A DNA stretch of 9,418 nt from Erwinia sp. (GTDB lineage Bacteria > Pseudomonadota > Gammaproteobacteria > Enterobacterales > Enterobacteriaceae): contig DOOK01000363.1 in assembly GCA_003512805.1 (NCBI GenBank), forward strand, positions 558 to 9,975, read 5' to 3'. A program made the translations under genes and the position numbers. The notes below the pieces were generated by a model, which ran no database searches, was not told the DNA's origin, and saw nothing but the letters and a program-made list of their open reading frames with translations. Positions 1 through 6,299 of this stretch are shown one piece after another (the stretch's first letter is position 1; the number at the start of each line of letters is the position of its first letter).

Positions 1-194
1 CCGTTGGACAGCACGAAGCGGTCACGATCGGCCCACTGCGGGTTGGTTGGGTTATGGTTCAGGAAATCACGCCATAACACTTCGGCAATATCCGCCATGC
101 CCATAGGCGCGCCCGGGTGGCCGGATTTGGCTTTCTGTACAGCATCCATACTTAATGCGCGAATGGCGTTCGCAAGCTCTTTACGAGAAGACAT
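1..194 (-). CDS. tktA: Transketolase, N-terminal part (cut by window edge)
   Basis: Transketolase is a thiamine-diphosphate enzyme of the cytoplasmic non-oxidative pentose phosphate pathway; it moves two-carbon units between ketose and aldose phosphates. Only the first 64 codons are present, and the rest lies left of the window. The visible part starts [20 protein letters not shown] and contains the conserved [11 protein letters not shown] segment with His26, a known active-site residue of the family; it runs to [10 protein letters not shown] at the edge. The start at 194 is supported by GGAG at 204-201, six bases before the ATG, and by agreement with E. coli TktA. The paralogue TktB is very similar, but the neighbours loiP, speB and speA identify tktA. 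It is transcribed divergently from loiP. Confidence 0.96.
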   Translation of the reverse strand, partial: MSSRKELANAIRALSMDAVQKAKSGHPGAPMGMADIAEVLWRDFLNHNPTNPQWADRDRFVLSN

Positions 195-237
195 GTTCTA
201 CTCCAGGTCGGATTAAAGGCTTCGCCGTCCTTAACCT

Positions 238-266
238 ATTTTAATCAATGAGTTATCAGGCAAAGC
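238..266 (-). promoter_or_regulatory. Candidate sigma-70 promoter of tktA
   Basis: On the minus strand a TAAAAT -10 hexamer (243-238, five of six consensus positions) lies 43 bases ahead of the tktA ATG. The -35 is weak: GCTTTG with a 17-bp spacer or TTTGCC with 15 bp. The start point would be near 231, giving a leader of about 37 bases. A weak -35 fits a promoter needing an activator, and two palindromes lie upstream at about -58 and -80. The location is inferred from motif matching only. Confidence 0.45.
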
Positions 267-284
267 TGCAAAAGACGACCCTCA

Positions 285-314
285 ATGTACATGAAAGCGC
301 AGCCGAATGTACAT
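285..314. promoter_or_regulatory. Twin ATGTACAT palindromes, 22 bp apart
   Basis: The perfect 8-bp palindrome ATGTACAT occurs at 285-292 and again at 307-314, inside the identical decamer AATGTACATG. The repeat distance is 22 bp, close to two turns of B-DNA, so both sites would lie on the same helix face. They sit between divergent tktA and loiP, about 58 and 80 bp upstream of the predicted tktA start point. This is the geometry of a two-dimer regulator site. I do not recognise the motif; it is not a CRP, Fnr, PurR or MetJ consensus. Confidence 0.4.
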
Positions 315-344
315 GGTGAAAAGTGCAAAAAAACAGGCTCTTGC

Positions 345-373
345 TTGCTTTTTTCAGAAGTTGGAACTATGCA
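345..373 (+). promoter_or_regulatory. Weak promoter candidate upstream of loiP
   Basis: TTGCTT (345-350) and TATGCA (368-373) are separated by 17 bp. The -35 matches four of six consensus bases and the -10 only three, so this is weak. A start near 380 would give a transcript that meets the hairpin at 412-429 before reaching loiP. GGAACTA at 363-369 resembles a sigma-E -35 box, but no acceptable -10 follows at the right distance. Confidence 0.25.
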
Positions 374-411
374 TTAGCACACAGGAAGTTAACATAGCGC
401 CCTACTTATTC

Positions 412-440
412 CCTGCCTTTAACGGCAGGTGTTTGTTTTT
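412..440 (+). terminator. Hairpin with T-rich tail just ahead of loiP
   Basis: CCTGCC (412-417) and GGCAGG (424-429) form a perfect 6-bp GC-rich stem around a TTTAAC loop, followed by TGTTTGTTTTT. This is a plausible intrinsic terminator on the plus strand, ending about 28 bases before the loiP ATG. On the minus strand there is no T tract, so it does not serve tktA. It may attenuate loiP or end a short separate RNA. Confidence 0.5.
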
Positions 441-467
441 ATTACCTTGTTACTAATGGACAGAATA

Positions 468-1220
468 ATGAAACTCCCCGCTTCCCTGATGGCACTGGCC
501 GTCGCTACCGCACTGACCGGCTGTCAGAATTTTGACAGTAATGCCCTGATGCAGTCCGGCGCCCAGGCTTATCAGGCCGCCTCGCTCAGCGATGCGCAGG
601 TAAAAGAGCTCAGCGTAAAATCGTGTGAAAAAATGGACAGTGAAGCGCAAATTGCGCCAGCCGACAGCGTTTACACCCAGCGTCTGAACAAAATCGCCGC
701 CGCGCTTGGCGATAACATTAACGGCACGCCCGCCAACTATAAGGTTTATTTGACGAAAGACGTCAACGCCTGGGCGATGGCCAACGGCTGTATCCGCGTT
801 TACAGCGGTCTGATGGATATGATGACGGATAACGAAGTCGAAGGCGTGCTGGGGCATGAAATGGGTCACGTGGCGCTGGGTCATACCCGCCGTGCGATGC
901 AGGTTGCTTACGGAACAACGGCAGCACGTACTGCCGCCGCCTCCGTTGGCGGGATTGCCGCCACGCTGTCACAATCGCAACTGGGCGACCTGGGCGAAAA
1001 ACTGGTTAACGCACAGTTTTCGCAAAAGCAGGAGTCTCAGGCGGACGATTACTCGTTTGATCTGCTGAAAAAACGTGGCGTCAGCCCGCTGGGTCTGGAA
1101 ACCAGCTTTGAAAAGCTGGCGAAACTGGAAGGCGGCAATGCCAGTACCATGTTCGATTCCCACCCTTCTTCCGAATCCCGCGCGGAGCATATTAAAGCGC
1201 GTATCCAGGCCGGAAAATAA
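468..1220 (+). CDS. loiP: Outer-membrane lipoprotein metalloprotease LoiP (M48)
   Basis: LoiP (formerly YggG) is an M48-family zinc endopeptidase anchored to the inner face of the outer membrane; in E. coli it is linked to low osmolarity and to the related protease BepA. The 250-residue product begins with a lipoprotein signal peptide. The lipobox LTGC places the lipidated cysteine at Cys19, and the following Gln does not give the Asp+2 inner-membrane retention signal. The zinc site is HEMGH (His130, Glu131, His134), and the third ligand is probably Glu189 in the E-S-Q-A-D motif. The conserved HP pair lies near the C-terminus. I chose the ATG at 468 because it starts the lysine-bearing signal peptide and aligns with E. 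coli LoiP (about 252 residues). The in-frame GTG at 429 would add 13 hydrophobic residues and overlaps the upstream hairpin. Sequence is noticeably more diverged than the biosynthetic neighbours. It converges on speB. Confidence 0.93.
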   Translation: MKLPASLMALAVATALTGCQNFDSNALMQSGAQAYQAASLSDAQVKELSVKSCEKMDSEAQIAPADSVYTQRLNKIAAALGDNINGTPANYKVYLTKDVNAWAMANGCIRVYSGLMDMMTDNEVEGVLGHEMGHVALGHTRRAMQVAYGTTAARTAAASVGGIAATLSQSQLGDLGEKLVNAQFSQKQESQADDYSFDLLKKRGVSPLGLETSFEKLAKLEGGNASTMFDSHPSSESRAEHIKARIQAGK

Positions 1221-1226
1221 GCCTGA

Positions 1227-1256
1227 AGAGGCCAGCCTGAAGGCTGGCCCTCTTTC
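1227..1256. terminator. Shared terminator between convergent loiP and speB
   Basis: AGAGGCCAGCC (1227-1237), a TGAA loop, and GGCTGGCCCTCT (1242-1253) form an 11-bp stem with one bulged C. The plus strand continues with TTTC, and the minus strand leaves the stem with only short U runs. It lies in the 41-bp gap between the two stop codons, so it can serve both genes, though its T tracts are short. Confidence 0.75.
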
Positions 1257-1261
1257 AGTAC

Positions 1262-2185
1262 TTACTCGCCTTTATTAACGGCCTGAACGTGCAGCATATC
1301 CAGCGCCAGCGTGGCCGCCGCTAGCGCGGTGATGTCAGATTGATCGTAACCCGGGGCGACTTCTACCAGGTCCATCCCCACAATATTCAGCCCCTGCAGA
1401 CCGCGCACCAGTTTGGTTGCTTTGTCCGAGGTCAGGCCGCCCACAACAGGTGTACCGGTGCCCGGCGCGTGGGCCGGATCCAGACAGTCAATATCAAAAG
1501 TCAGGTAAACCGGCATATCGCCAACGATCTCTTTTACCTGCGCGATAATGTCGTCCACGCTACGATCGTTGATCTGCGCCGCATCCAGCACATTGAAGCC
1601 CAAAGAGGCATCGAATTCGGTGCGAATGCCGATCTGTACCGAACGCGATGGGTCAATCAGTCCTTCCTGCGGCGCGGTATAGAACATGGTGCCGTGATCA
1701 AATTTTGGCCCGTTGGAATAGGTATCGGTATGGGCATCGAAATGGACCAGCGCCATTTTGCCGAAATGTTTTGCGTGTGCGCGCAGCAGCGGCAGCGTGA
1801 CGTAGTGGTCGCCGCCAAAGGTCATCATGCGCTTGCCGTTAGCCAGCAGCTTTTCCGCGTGGGCCTGTAATTTATCGCTCATATCCTGCGAGTCGCCAAA
1901 AGCGTAAACGAGGTCGCCGCAGTCAACCACGTTCAGACGCTGACGCAGGTCGAAATTCCATGGCCAGCGGCAGCCTTCCCAGGCCAGGTTAGTTGAAATC
2001 TGACGGATTGCACCCGGGCCCAGACGGCTGCCGGGACGACCGGATGTGGCCGCGTCAAACGGTACGCCGGTAATCACCCATTCGGCGTCACTGTCGTACG
2101 GCTGAAAGTTAACCGGAAAGCGCATAAAACCAAAGGCATTGGAAACCAAAGAGTTATCGTACTGGTTACCCAGAGTATTATACAT
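1262..2185 (-). CDS. speB: Agmatinase (agmatine ureohydrolase)
   Basis: SpeB hydrolyses agmatine to putrescine and urea, the second step of the arginine decarboxylase route, in the cytoplasm. The 307-residue product has the complete binuclear manganese site of the ureohydrolase (arginase) family: His127 in GGDH, Asp150, His152 and Asp154 in DAHTD, and Asp231 and Asp233 in DIDCLDP. The N-terminal segment [15 protein letters not shown] matches E. coli SpeB. It is one residue longer than I recall for E. coli (306), because it starts MYNTLG rather than MSTLG. The start is preceded by GAGAGGGG on the minus strand. speB follows speA in the same direction but is separated by 142 bp with a terminator. 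A TATAAC hexamer at 2228-2223, without a good -35, could be the -10 of a private promoter. Confidence 0.97.
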   Translation of the reverse strand: MYNTLGNQYDNSLVSNAFGFMRFPVNFQPYDSDAEWVITGVPFDAATSGRPGSRLGPGAIRQISTNLAWEGCRWPWNFDLRQRLNVVDCGDLVYAFGDSQDMSDKLQAHAEKLLANGKRMMTFGGDHYVTLPLLRAHAKHFGKMALVHFDAHTDTYSNGPKFDHGTMFYTAPQEGLIDPSRSVQIGIRTEFDASLGFNVLDAAQINDRSVDDIIAQVKEIVGDMPVYLTFDIDCLDPAHAPGTGTPVVGGLTSDKATKLVRGLQGLNIVGMDLVEVAPGYDQSDITALAAATLALDMLHVQAVNKGE

Positions 2186-2204
2186 AAGCCCCTCTCTTGC
2201 TGTC

Positions 2205-2217
2205 GGCCAGGCTGGCC
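2205..2217. repeat. Short perfect inverted repeat in the speB leader
   Basis: GGCCAG-G-CTGGCC is a perfect inverted repeat 20 to 32 bases upstream of the speB start. In RNA it would form a small hairpin close to the ribosome binding site, or it could be a protein site in DNA. No family is recognised. Confidence 0.35.
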
Positions 2218-2231
2218 TTGCTGTTATAGCT

Positions 2232-2275
2232 AAAAAAAATCCCCGTCGCGTCGTTAGGCCCGACGAGAAAGGGAT
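2232..2275 (-). terminator. Intrinsic terminator downstream of speA
   Basis: Read on the minus strand, CTCGTCG pairs with CGACGGG (CGTCG with CGACG as core, one G-T pair). An outer ATCCC/GGGAT pairing is possible across a small bulge. The hairpin is followed by a run of eight Ts (2239-2232). It starts about 50 bases after the speA stop and would cut most transcripts before speB, although readthrough is likely given the shared pathway. Confidence 0.75.
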
Positions 2276-2327
2276 TGGGTTCAGGTTGCCGGGCGGAGAA
2301 CGCGCCGCCCGGCCAGGCGACTACGAC

Positions 2328-4304
2328 TTACTCATCTTCCAGATAAGTGTAGCCGTAGAGGCCCGCTTCAAACTCGGCGATAAATTGCGCGCGCAGCTCG
2401 TCGTCCAGATCGGATTCGGCAATCTGCTTGCGGAAATGCGTCAGCAGCTCTTTTGGATCCAGCTGCACGTATTCCAGCATATCCGCCACGGTGTCGCCTT
2501 CGTCCGACAGCTGCACATCAACACGGCCGTCTGCATAGGCATAAACATCAACCGCTTCGGTATCGCCGAACAGGTTATGCATATTGCCCAGAATTTCCTG
2601 GTATGCGCCGACCATAAAGAAGCCCAGCATCGGCGGATTCTCTACGTCGTACTGCGGCATCGGCATGGTGGTGGCGATACCGTCGCCGTCCACATAGTGA
2701 TCGATGGTACCGTCAGAGTCACAGGTAATATCCAGCAGCACCGCGCGGCGTTCCGGCTTTTTGTCCAGTCCTTCCAGCGGCAGCACCGGGAACAGCTGAT
2801 CGATACCCCACGCATCCGGCATGGACTGGAACAGCGAGAAGTTGACGTAAATCTTATCCGCCATACGCTCCTGCAGCTCGTCGATAAGCGGACGGTGCGC
2901 GCGGTTACCCGGATCGAGATGTTGCTGAATATAGTTACAAACGCTCAGATAGAGCTGCTCTGCCCAGGCACGCTGCTCCAGATTGTAAATCCCCTGCGAG
3001 TAACCGGTATGGATATCAAACAGATCCATCTGGCTGTCGTGCAGCCATTCGCGCAGCGAGCGGCGATTGGCCGGCTCGTGCATCTCCTGCCAGGTATTCC
3101 ACAGGCTGATAATCGGACGAGGCGCATCTTCCGGCGGCGATTGTGGCGTAATAAACTCGTTACGTTCTACGCCAATAATATTGGAAACCAGCACGGTGTG
3201 ATGTGCGGTGACCGCACGTCCCGATTCGGTAATAACCGTCGGATGCGGCAGATTGTGTTCTTCACAGGCGTCGCCGATAGCCCAGATAACGTTGTTGGCA
3301 TACTCGTTCAGGCCATAGTTTACCGAGCAGTCGGACTGTGAACGCGTACCTTCATAGTCCACGCCCAGCCCCCCACCCACGTCGAAGCACTGAATATTGA
3401 CGCCCAGCTTCGCCAGCTCAACATAAAAGCGGGCCGACTCGCGTACGCCGGTCGCGATATCGCGGATATTCGCCATCTGCGAGCCGAGATGGAAGTGCAG
3501 CAGTTGCAGGCTTTCCATTCTTCCGGCTTCACGCATGATTTCGACCAGCTTCAGCACTTGCGTAGCCGACAGGCCGAACTTGGATTTTTCGCCACCGCTG
3601 GACTGCCATTTGCCGGAACCCTGTGAAGCCAGACGCGCGCGGATACCGAGACGCGGCACCACGTTCAGGCGCTCTGCCTCTTCCAGCACCAGCTTCACTT
3701 CCGTCATTTTTTCCAGCACCAGATAGACCTTATGGCCCATCTTTTCGCCAATCAGCGCCAGACGAATGTATTCACGGTCTTTGTAGCCGTTACAGACGAT
3801 CACTGAACGGGTCATGCCCGCGTGCGCCAGCACCGCCATCAGCTCCGCTTTGGAACCGGCTTCCAGCCCCAGCGGTTCACCGGAGTTGATCAGTGATTCG
3901 ATAACGCGTTTGTGCTGGTTAACCTTGATCGGATAAACCAGGAAATAGTCGCCGCGATAGCCATAAGATTCCCGCGCGCGTTTGAACGCCGCGTTAATAG
4001 AGCGCAGACGATGTTGTAAAATTTGGGGGAAACAGAACAGCGCAGGCAGGCGTTGCCCTTCGGCCTCACGCTCTTTAACCAGTTTCGCCAGATCGACACG
4101 CGCTTCAGGCACGTCCGGATCGGGGCAGACGCTGATATGACCCAGCTCATTGACGTCATAGTAATTATTGCCCCACCAGGCAATATTGTAGGTGCGCAGC
4201 ATTTTGCTGGCATCTTGATCGCTCATGGCCACCTCCTGCATTGAGCGGAGTACACCGTGTTCGCCTGCTGACGAACCCTTAATCATCTTGCTGTCGTCAG
4301 ACAT
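2328..4304 (-). CDS. speA: Biosynthetic arginine decarboxylase
   Basis: SpeA decarboxylates arginine to agmatine using pyridoxal phosphate, the first step of the arginine route to putrescine. The 658-residue length equals E. coli SpeA. It is a fold-III (alanine racemase-like) decarboxylase: Lys127 in YPIKVNQH is the PLP lysine, the [11 protein letters not shown] loop at about 310-320 binds cofactor phosphate, and Cys528 in CDSDG belongs to the C-terminal active-site half. It ends GYTYLEDE, as in E. coli. The start at 4304 has GAGG six bases upstream and matches the E. coli N-terminus ([17 protein letters not shown]). A second in-frame Met27 at 4226 has a stronger ribosome binding site. Older biochemical work on E. 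coli described a 74-kDa form and a processed form of about 70 kDa. The first 8 bases overlap the end of a YqgB-like ORF. speB lies downstream on the same strand. Confidence 0.98.
   Translation of the reverse strand: MSDDSKMIKGSSAGEHGVLRSMQEVAMSDQDASKMLRTYNIAWWGNNYYDVNELGHISVCPDPDVPEARVDLAKLVKEREAEGQRLPALFCFPQILQHRLRSINAAFKRARESYGYRGDYFLVYPIKVNQHKRVIESLINSGEPLGLEAGSKAELMAVLAHAGMTRSVIVCNGYKDREYIRLALIGEKMGHKVYLVLEKMTEVKLVLEEAERLNVVPRLGIRARLASQGSGKWQSSGGEKSKFGLSATQVLKLVEIMREAGRMESLQLLHFHLGSQMANIRDIATGVRESARFYVELAKLGVNIQCFDVGGGLGVDYEGTRSQSDCSVNYGLNEYANNVIWAIGDACEEHNLPHPTVITESGRAVTAHHTVLVSNIIGVERNEFITPQSPPEDAPRPIISLWNTWQEMHEPANRRSLREWLHDSQMDLFDIHTGYSQGIYNLEQRAWAEQLYLSVCNYIQQHLDPGNRAHRPLIDELQERMADKIYVNFSLFQSMPDAWGIDQLFPVLPLEGLDKKPERRAVLLDITCDSDGTIDHYVDGDGIATTMPMPQYDVENPPMLGFFMVGAYQEILGNMHNLFGDTEAVDVYAYADGRVDVQLSDEGDTVADMLEYVQLDPKELLTHFRKQIAESDLDDELRAQFIAEFEAGLYGYTYLEDE
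4224..4236 (-). promoter_or_regulatory. Strong internal Shine-Dalgarno and Met27 start in speA
   Basis: Within speA codons 22-27 (MQEVAM), the minus strand reads GGAGGT (4236-4231), GGCC, then ATG (4226-4224) in frame. This near-perfect Shine-Dalgarno sequence at a short spacing is much better than the GAGG serving the annotated start. Initiation here would give a 632-residue enzyme, about 3 kDa smaller, still containing the PLP domain. The match is direct; use as a start is inferred. Confidence 0.5.
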
Positions 4305-4398
4305 CGCGAGCCTCGAATTTCAATGATGCGGAACAGTTAACTACTATCGCAGGGAAATCCCGCGACAACAACCCATCGACTACCGGGAAGCCCAGCAT
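4297..4398 (-). CDS. yqgB: YqgB-like short leader ORF overlapping speA
   Basis: A 33-codon ORF starting at ATG 4398 ends with TGA at 4299-4297, inside the second and third codons of speA, an 8-base overlap in another frame. Its middle, [14 protein letters not shown], closely matches GLLSQFQAAIVVNC as I remember it from E. coli YqgB (43 residues), which sits at the same place. The flanks differ. The start is uncertain: GTG at 4413 gives 38 codons and TTG at 4485 gives 62, but the latter lies upstream of the probable speA promoter. No strong Shine-Dalgarno sequence precedes any of these. E. coli YqgB has been called an acid-stress protein. The overlap with speA suggests translational coupling or a leader-peptide role, which is inference. 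Confidence 0.55.
   Translation of the reverse strand: MLGFPVVDGLLSRDFPAIVVNCSASLKFEARDV
4347..4365 (-). other. Hairpin in the speA leader
   Basis: The minus strand can fold TCGCGGG, an ATTT loop, then CCC-T-GCGA with one bulged T, a compact GC-rich stem of seven pairs. It lies inside the YqgB-like ORF about 45-60 bases before the speA start, where ribosome passage would control whether it forms. It has no T tract, so it is not a terminator by itself. Confidence 0.4.
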
Positions 4399-4432
4399 AA
4401 AACGCTGGAACACCGTACCAGGCGATATAAGA

Positions 4433-4441
4433 AGTATAACA
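4433..4441 (-). promoter_or_regulatory. Extended -10 promoter of speA
   Basis: The minus strand carries TGTTATACT (4441-4433): a TATACT -10 hexamer with the TGn extension. No good -35 is seen at 16-18 bp, which is usual for extended -10 promoters. The predicted start near 4426 gives a leader of about 120 bases that would contain the YqgB-like ORF from GTG 4413 or ATG 4398. Confidence 0.5.
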
Positions 4442-4485
4442 TTAAACACGTCGCGGACTCCGTCACCCAGCTTGCGCTGAGGCAA

Positions 4486-4825
4486 TGAGAAGAGGGAGAT
4501 TATCGACCAATGCCGGCATCACGACCGGCGCTACATCGGCATGGCACCCATGCAGGGACAGGGGACAGGAAGAGTCTGTGCGCGCCGGAATGGCGCAATG
4601 AACCGGTTGCGATCATGACCGTATTCAGCTCCGCTTGGGAAACCGGGAGGAAAAGGCCAGCGAAAAGTCCCTCGCTGACGCGCCTGCCGCTGATGCCAAC
4701 AAGCCGGCTTACAGCAGCGGCGTTTTATACAATCAGCACAGCAGGAATGCAAAATTTAAATGTAAGGAACAGAGAGGAGCGCGGTAATTTTTACAAAATT
4801 CGTGGGTTGTTTCCGATAAAAAATG
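4486..4825. other. Gene-poor spacer between the speA and metK promoters
   Basis: I find no gene I can support here. E. coli annotations place dubious small genes (yqgC, yqgD) in this interval; nothing here is recognisably either of them. A 112-codon plus-strand frame (4510-4848) and a 73-codon minus-strand frame (4752-4531) have compositions unlike proteins. The stretch holds several inverted repeats: GCCGG/CCGGC (4512-4529), GCATGG-CAC-CCATGC (4539-4553), CAGCGA/TCGCTG (4658-4677), AAGCCGGCTT (4701-4710) and AATTTT-TAC-AAAATT (4786-4800). The last lies in AT-rich DNA upstream of the metK promoter, where it could act as an UP element. Confidence 0.4.
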
Positions 4826-4856
4826 CTGGCAATCTGTTTAACGAATAACCTAAAAT
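4826..4856 (+). promoter_or_regulatory. Probable metK promoter
   Basis: TAAAAT (4851-4856) matches five of six -10 positions. The best -35 is CTGGCA (4826-4831) at a long 19-bp spacing. The start would fall near 4863, inside the first MetJ boxes, so bound repressor would block polymerase. The leader would be about 155 bases. Confidence 0.45.
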
Positions 4857-4904
4857 AGCCGTCCAGATGTTAATCCATCTATACCGGTTAACTTCTAAGC
4901 GTCT
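4857..4904 (+). promoter_or_regulatory. MetJ operator: six tandem met boxes
   Basis: Six adjacent 8-bp units in perfect register resemble the met box AGACGTCT: AGCCGTCC (6/8), AGATGTTA (5/8), ATCCATCT (5/8), ATACCGGT (4/8), TAACTTCT (5/8) and AAGCGTCT (6/8). MetJ dimers bind cooperatively to such arrays with S-adenosylmethionine as corepressor. The position directly downstream of the -10 hexamer and ahead of the SAM synthase gene fits feedback repression. The unit immediately upstream (4849-4856) does not match, which fixes the left edge. Confidence 0.85.
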
Positions 4905-5018
4905 TAAATCAAATTATTGTACTGCTCATGGCTTTGCCTGAGGGGGCGCAGAGAGGAAACCGTTTCTTTTTAGCGCTATGCAGTCGATCCCAACCCGTTT
5001 CAGTAAGGTAAAGAATAA
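4905..5018 (+). other. metK 5' leader with a 27-codon upstream ORF
   Basis: The leader contains an ATG-started frame, 4928-5011, with 27 codons and a TAA stop. The stop overlaps the AAGGTAA Shine-Dalgarno region of metK and ends seven bases before the metK ATG. It has no clear ribosome binding site and no internal methionine codons. A weak hairpin (GGAAA-CCG-TTTCT, extendable with G-T pairs) followed by TTTT lies at about 4953-4971. No known riboswitch fold is recognised. Confidence 0.25.
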
Positions 5019-6173
5019 ATGGCTAAACACCTTTTCACCTCTGAGTCCGTCTCAGAAGGCCATCCCGATAAAATCGCCGACCAGATCTCTGATGCCGTGC
5101 TGGATGCCATCCTTGAGCAGGATCCTAAAGCCCGCGTCGCCTGTGAAACCTACGTAAAAACCGGCATGGTGCTGGTCGGTGGTGAAATCACTACCAGCGC
5201 ATGGGTAGATATTGAAGAGATTACCCGCCGTACCGTGCGTGAAATCGGCTACGTGCATTCCGATATGGGCTTTGATGCCAACTCCTGCGCGGTCCTGAAC
5301 GCCATTGGCAAACAGTCGCCGGATATTAACCAGGGTGTGGATCGTGCCGATCCGCTGGAACAGGGCGCGGGCGACCAGGGCCTGATGTTTGGCTATGCGA
5401 CCAACGAAACCGACGTGCTGATGCCTGCGCCGGTAACCTATGCGCACCGCCTGGTTCAGCGTCAGTCTGAAGTCCGTAAAAACGGTACGCTGCCGTGGCT
5501 GCGTCCGGATGCGAAAAGCCAGATTACTTTCCAGTACGATGCGGGCAAAATCGTGGGTATCGATGCGGTAGTGCTTTCTACCCAGCACTCGGAAGATATT
5601 GGTCAGAAAGATCTGCAGGAAGCGGTGATGGAAGAGATCATCAAGCCGGTTCTGCCAGCAGAATGGATCAACGCCGGCACTAAATACCATATCAACCCAA
5701 CTGGCCGTTTCGTTATCGGTGGCCCAATGGGTGACTGCGGCCTGACCGGTCGTAAAATCATCGTTGATACCTACGGCGGCATGGCCCGTCATGGCGGTGG
5801 CGCGTTCTCCGGTAAGGATCCGTCAAAAGTTGACCGTTCCGCAGCCTACGCCGCGCGTTATGTGGCGAAAAATATCGTGGCCGCTGGCCTTGCCGACCGC
5901 TGTGAAATTCAGGTGTCTTACGCTATTGGCGTAGCAGAACCGACTTCCATCATGGTAGAAACCTTTGGTACAGAAAAAATCTCTACCGAACAGCTGACGC
6001 TGCTGGTACGCGAGTTCTTCGATCTGCGTCCTTACGGCCTGATCCAGATGCTGGACCTGCTGCACCCGATCTATCGCGAAACCGCTGCTTACGGTCACTT
6101 TGGTCGCGAGCACTTCCCGTGGGAAAAAACCGACAAGGCTGCACAGCTGCGTGAAGCCGCTGGCCTGAAGTAA
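5019..6173 (+). CDS. metK: S-adenosylmethionine synthase (methionine adenosyltransferase)
   Basis: MetK makes S-adenosylmethionine from methionine and ATP, releasing phosphate and diphosphate; it is an essential cytoplasmic tetramer in enterobacteria. The product is 384 residues, the E. coli length. The three family signatures are present: SEGHPDK with His15 and Asp17, GAGDQG at 116-121, and the phosphate-binding [10 protein letters not shown] at 259-268 with Lys266. The start is fixed by [18 protein letters not shown], identical to E. coli, with AAGG about ten bases upstream. It is preceded by met boxes and followed by a strong terminator, so it is monocistronic. SAM links this gene to MetJ repression and, through decarboxylated SAM, to spermidine made from SpeA/SpeB putrescine. 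Confidence 0.99.
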   Translation: MAKHLFTSESVSEGHPDKIADQISDAVLDAILEQDPKARVACETYVKTGMVLVGGEITTSAWVDIEEITRRTVREIGYVHSDMGFDANSCAVLNAIGKQSPDINQGVDRADPLEQGAGDQGLMFGYATNETDVLMPAPVTYAHRLVQRQSEVRKNGTLPWLRPDAKSQITFQYDAGKIVGIDAVVLSTQHSEDIGQKDLQEAVMEEIIKPVLPAEWINAGTKYHINPTGRFVIGGPMGDCGLTGRKIIVDTYGGMARHGGGAFSGKDPSKVDRSAAYAARYVAKNIVAAGLADRCEIQVSYAIGVAEPTSIMVETFGTEKISTEQLTLLVREFFDLRPYGLIQMLDLLHPIYRETAAYGHFGREHFPWEKTDKAAQLREAAGLK

Positions 6174-6191
6174 GGTTTTACCTATTGCACT

Positions 6192-6217
6192 AAGGGCACC
6201 TATAGGGTGCCCTTTTT
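6192..6217 (+). terminator. metK intrinsic terminator
   Basis: AAGGGCACC (6192-6200) and GGTGCCCTT (6206-6214) form a perfect 9-bp stem with a TATAG loop, followed by a run of Ts (6213-6217). It begins 18 bases after the metK stop and separates metK from galP. Confidence 0.92.
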
Positions 6218-6280
6218 GCTGTCTGCTGGCTGGCGGATTGGTAAACTCCGTGTACACTTCGGCAGGCTTTTGATGCGTAA

Positions 6281-6296
6281 ATGTTAACGGTTACAT
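6281..6296. promoter_or_regulatory. Distal GalR/GalS operator-like site
   Basis: ATGTTAACGGTTACAT matches the gal operator consensus GTGKNANCGNTTNCAC at every specified position except the two outermost, and is nearly palindromic. Its centre is 204 bp upstream of the perfect galP operator, allowing repression by looping or a decoy role. Assignment to GalR/GalS rather than another LacI-family protein is inferred. Confidence 0.55.
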
Positions 6297-6299
6297 CCA

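Noticed and set aside
363..390. Sigma-E type promoter ahead of loiP
   Set aside because: GGAACTA resembles the -35 box, but no acceptable TCAAA or TCTGA -10 follows at 15-17 bp.
429..467. GTG at 429 as the loiP start
   Set aside because: It would put 13 hydrophobic residues before a complete lipoprotein signal peptide and starts inside the terminator-like hairpin. ATG 468 aligns with E. coli LoiP.
2139..3341. 400-codon plus-strand open frame
   Set aside because: It lies antisense to speA and the speB start, and its length follows from the codon bias of speA. The product resembles no family I know.
4399..4485. TTG at 4485 as the start of the yqgB-like ORF
   Set aside because: It lies upstream of the probable speA -10 at 4433-4441, so it would not be in that transcript, and the extra residues show no match to YqgB.
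4531..4752. 73-codon Cys/Arg/Pro-rich minus-strand open frame
   Set aside because: The composition suggests chance translation of GC-rich inverted repeats, and there is no ribosome binding site. I could not match it to yqgC or yqgD.
4510..4848. 112-codon plus-strand open frame upstream of metK
   Set aside because: No Shine-Dalgarno sequence, no recognisable domain, a composition that shifts from Arg/Pro/Ser-rich to Asn-rich, and an end running into the metK promoter. I cannot support it as a gene.
5052..5792. 246-codon minus-strand open frame
   Set aside because: It is wholly antisense to metK, whose product is unmistakable; it is a codon-bias shadow.
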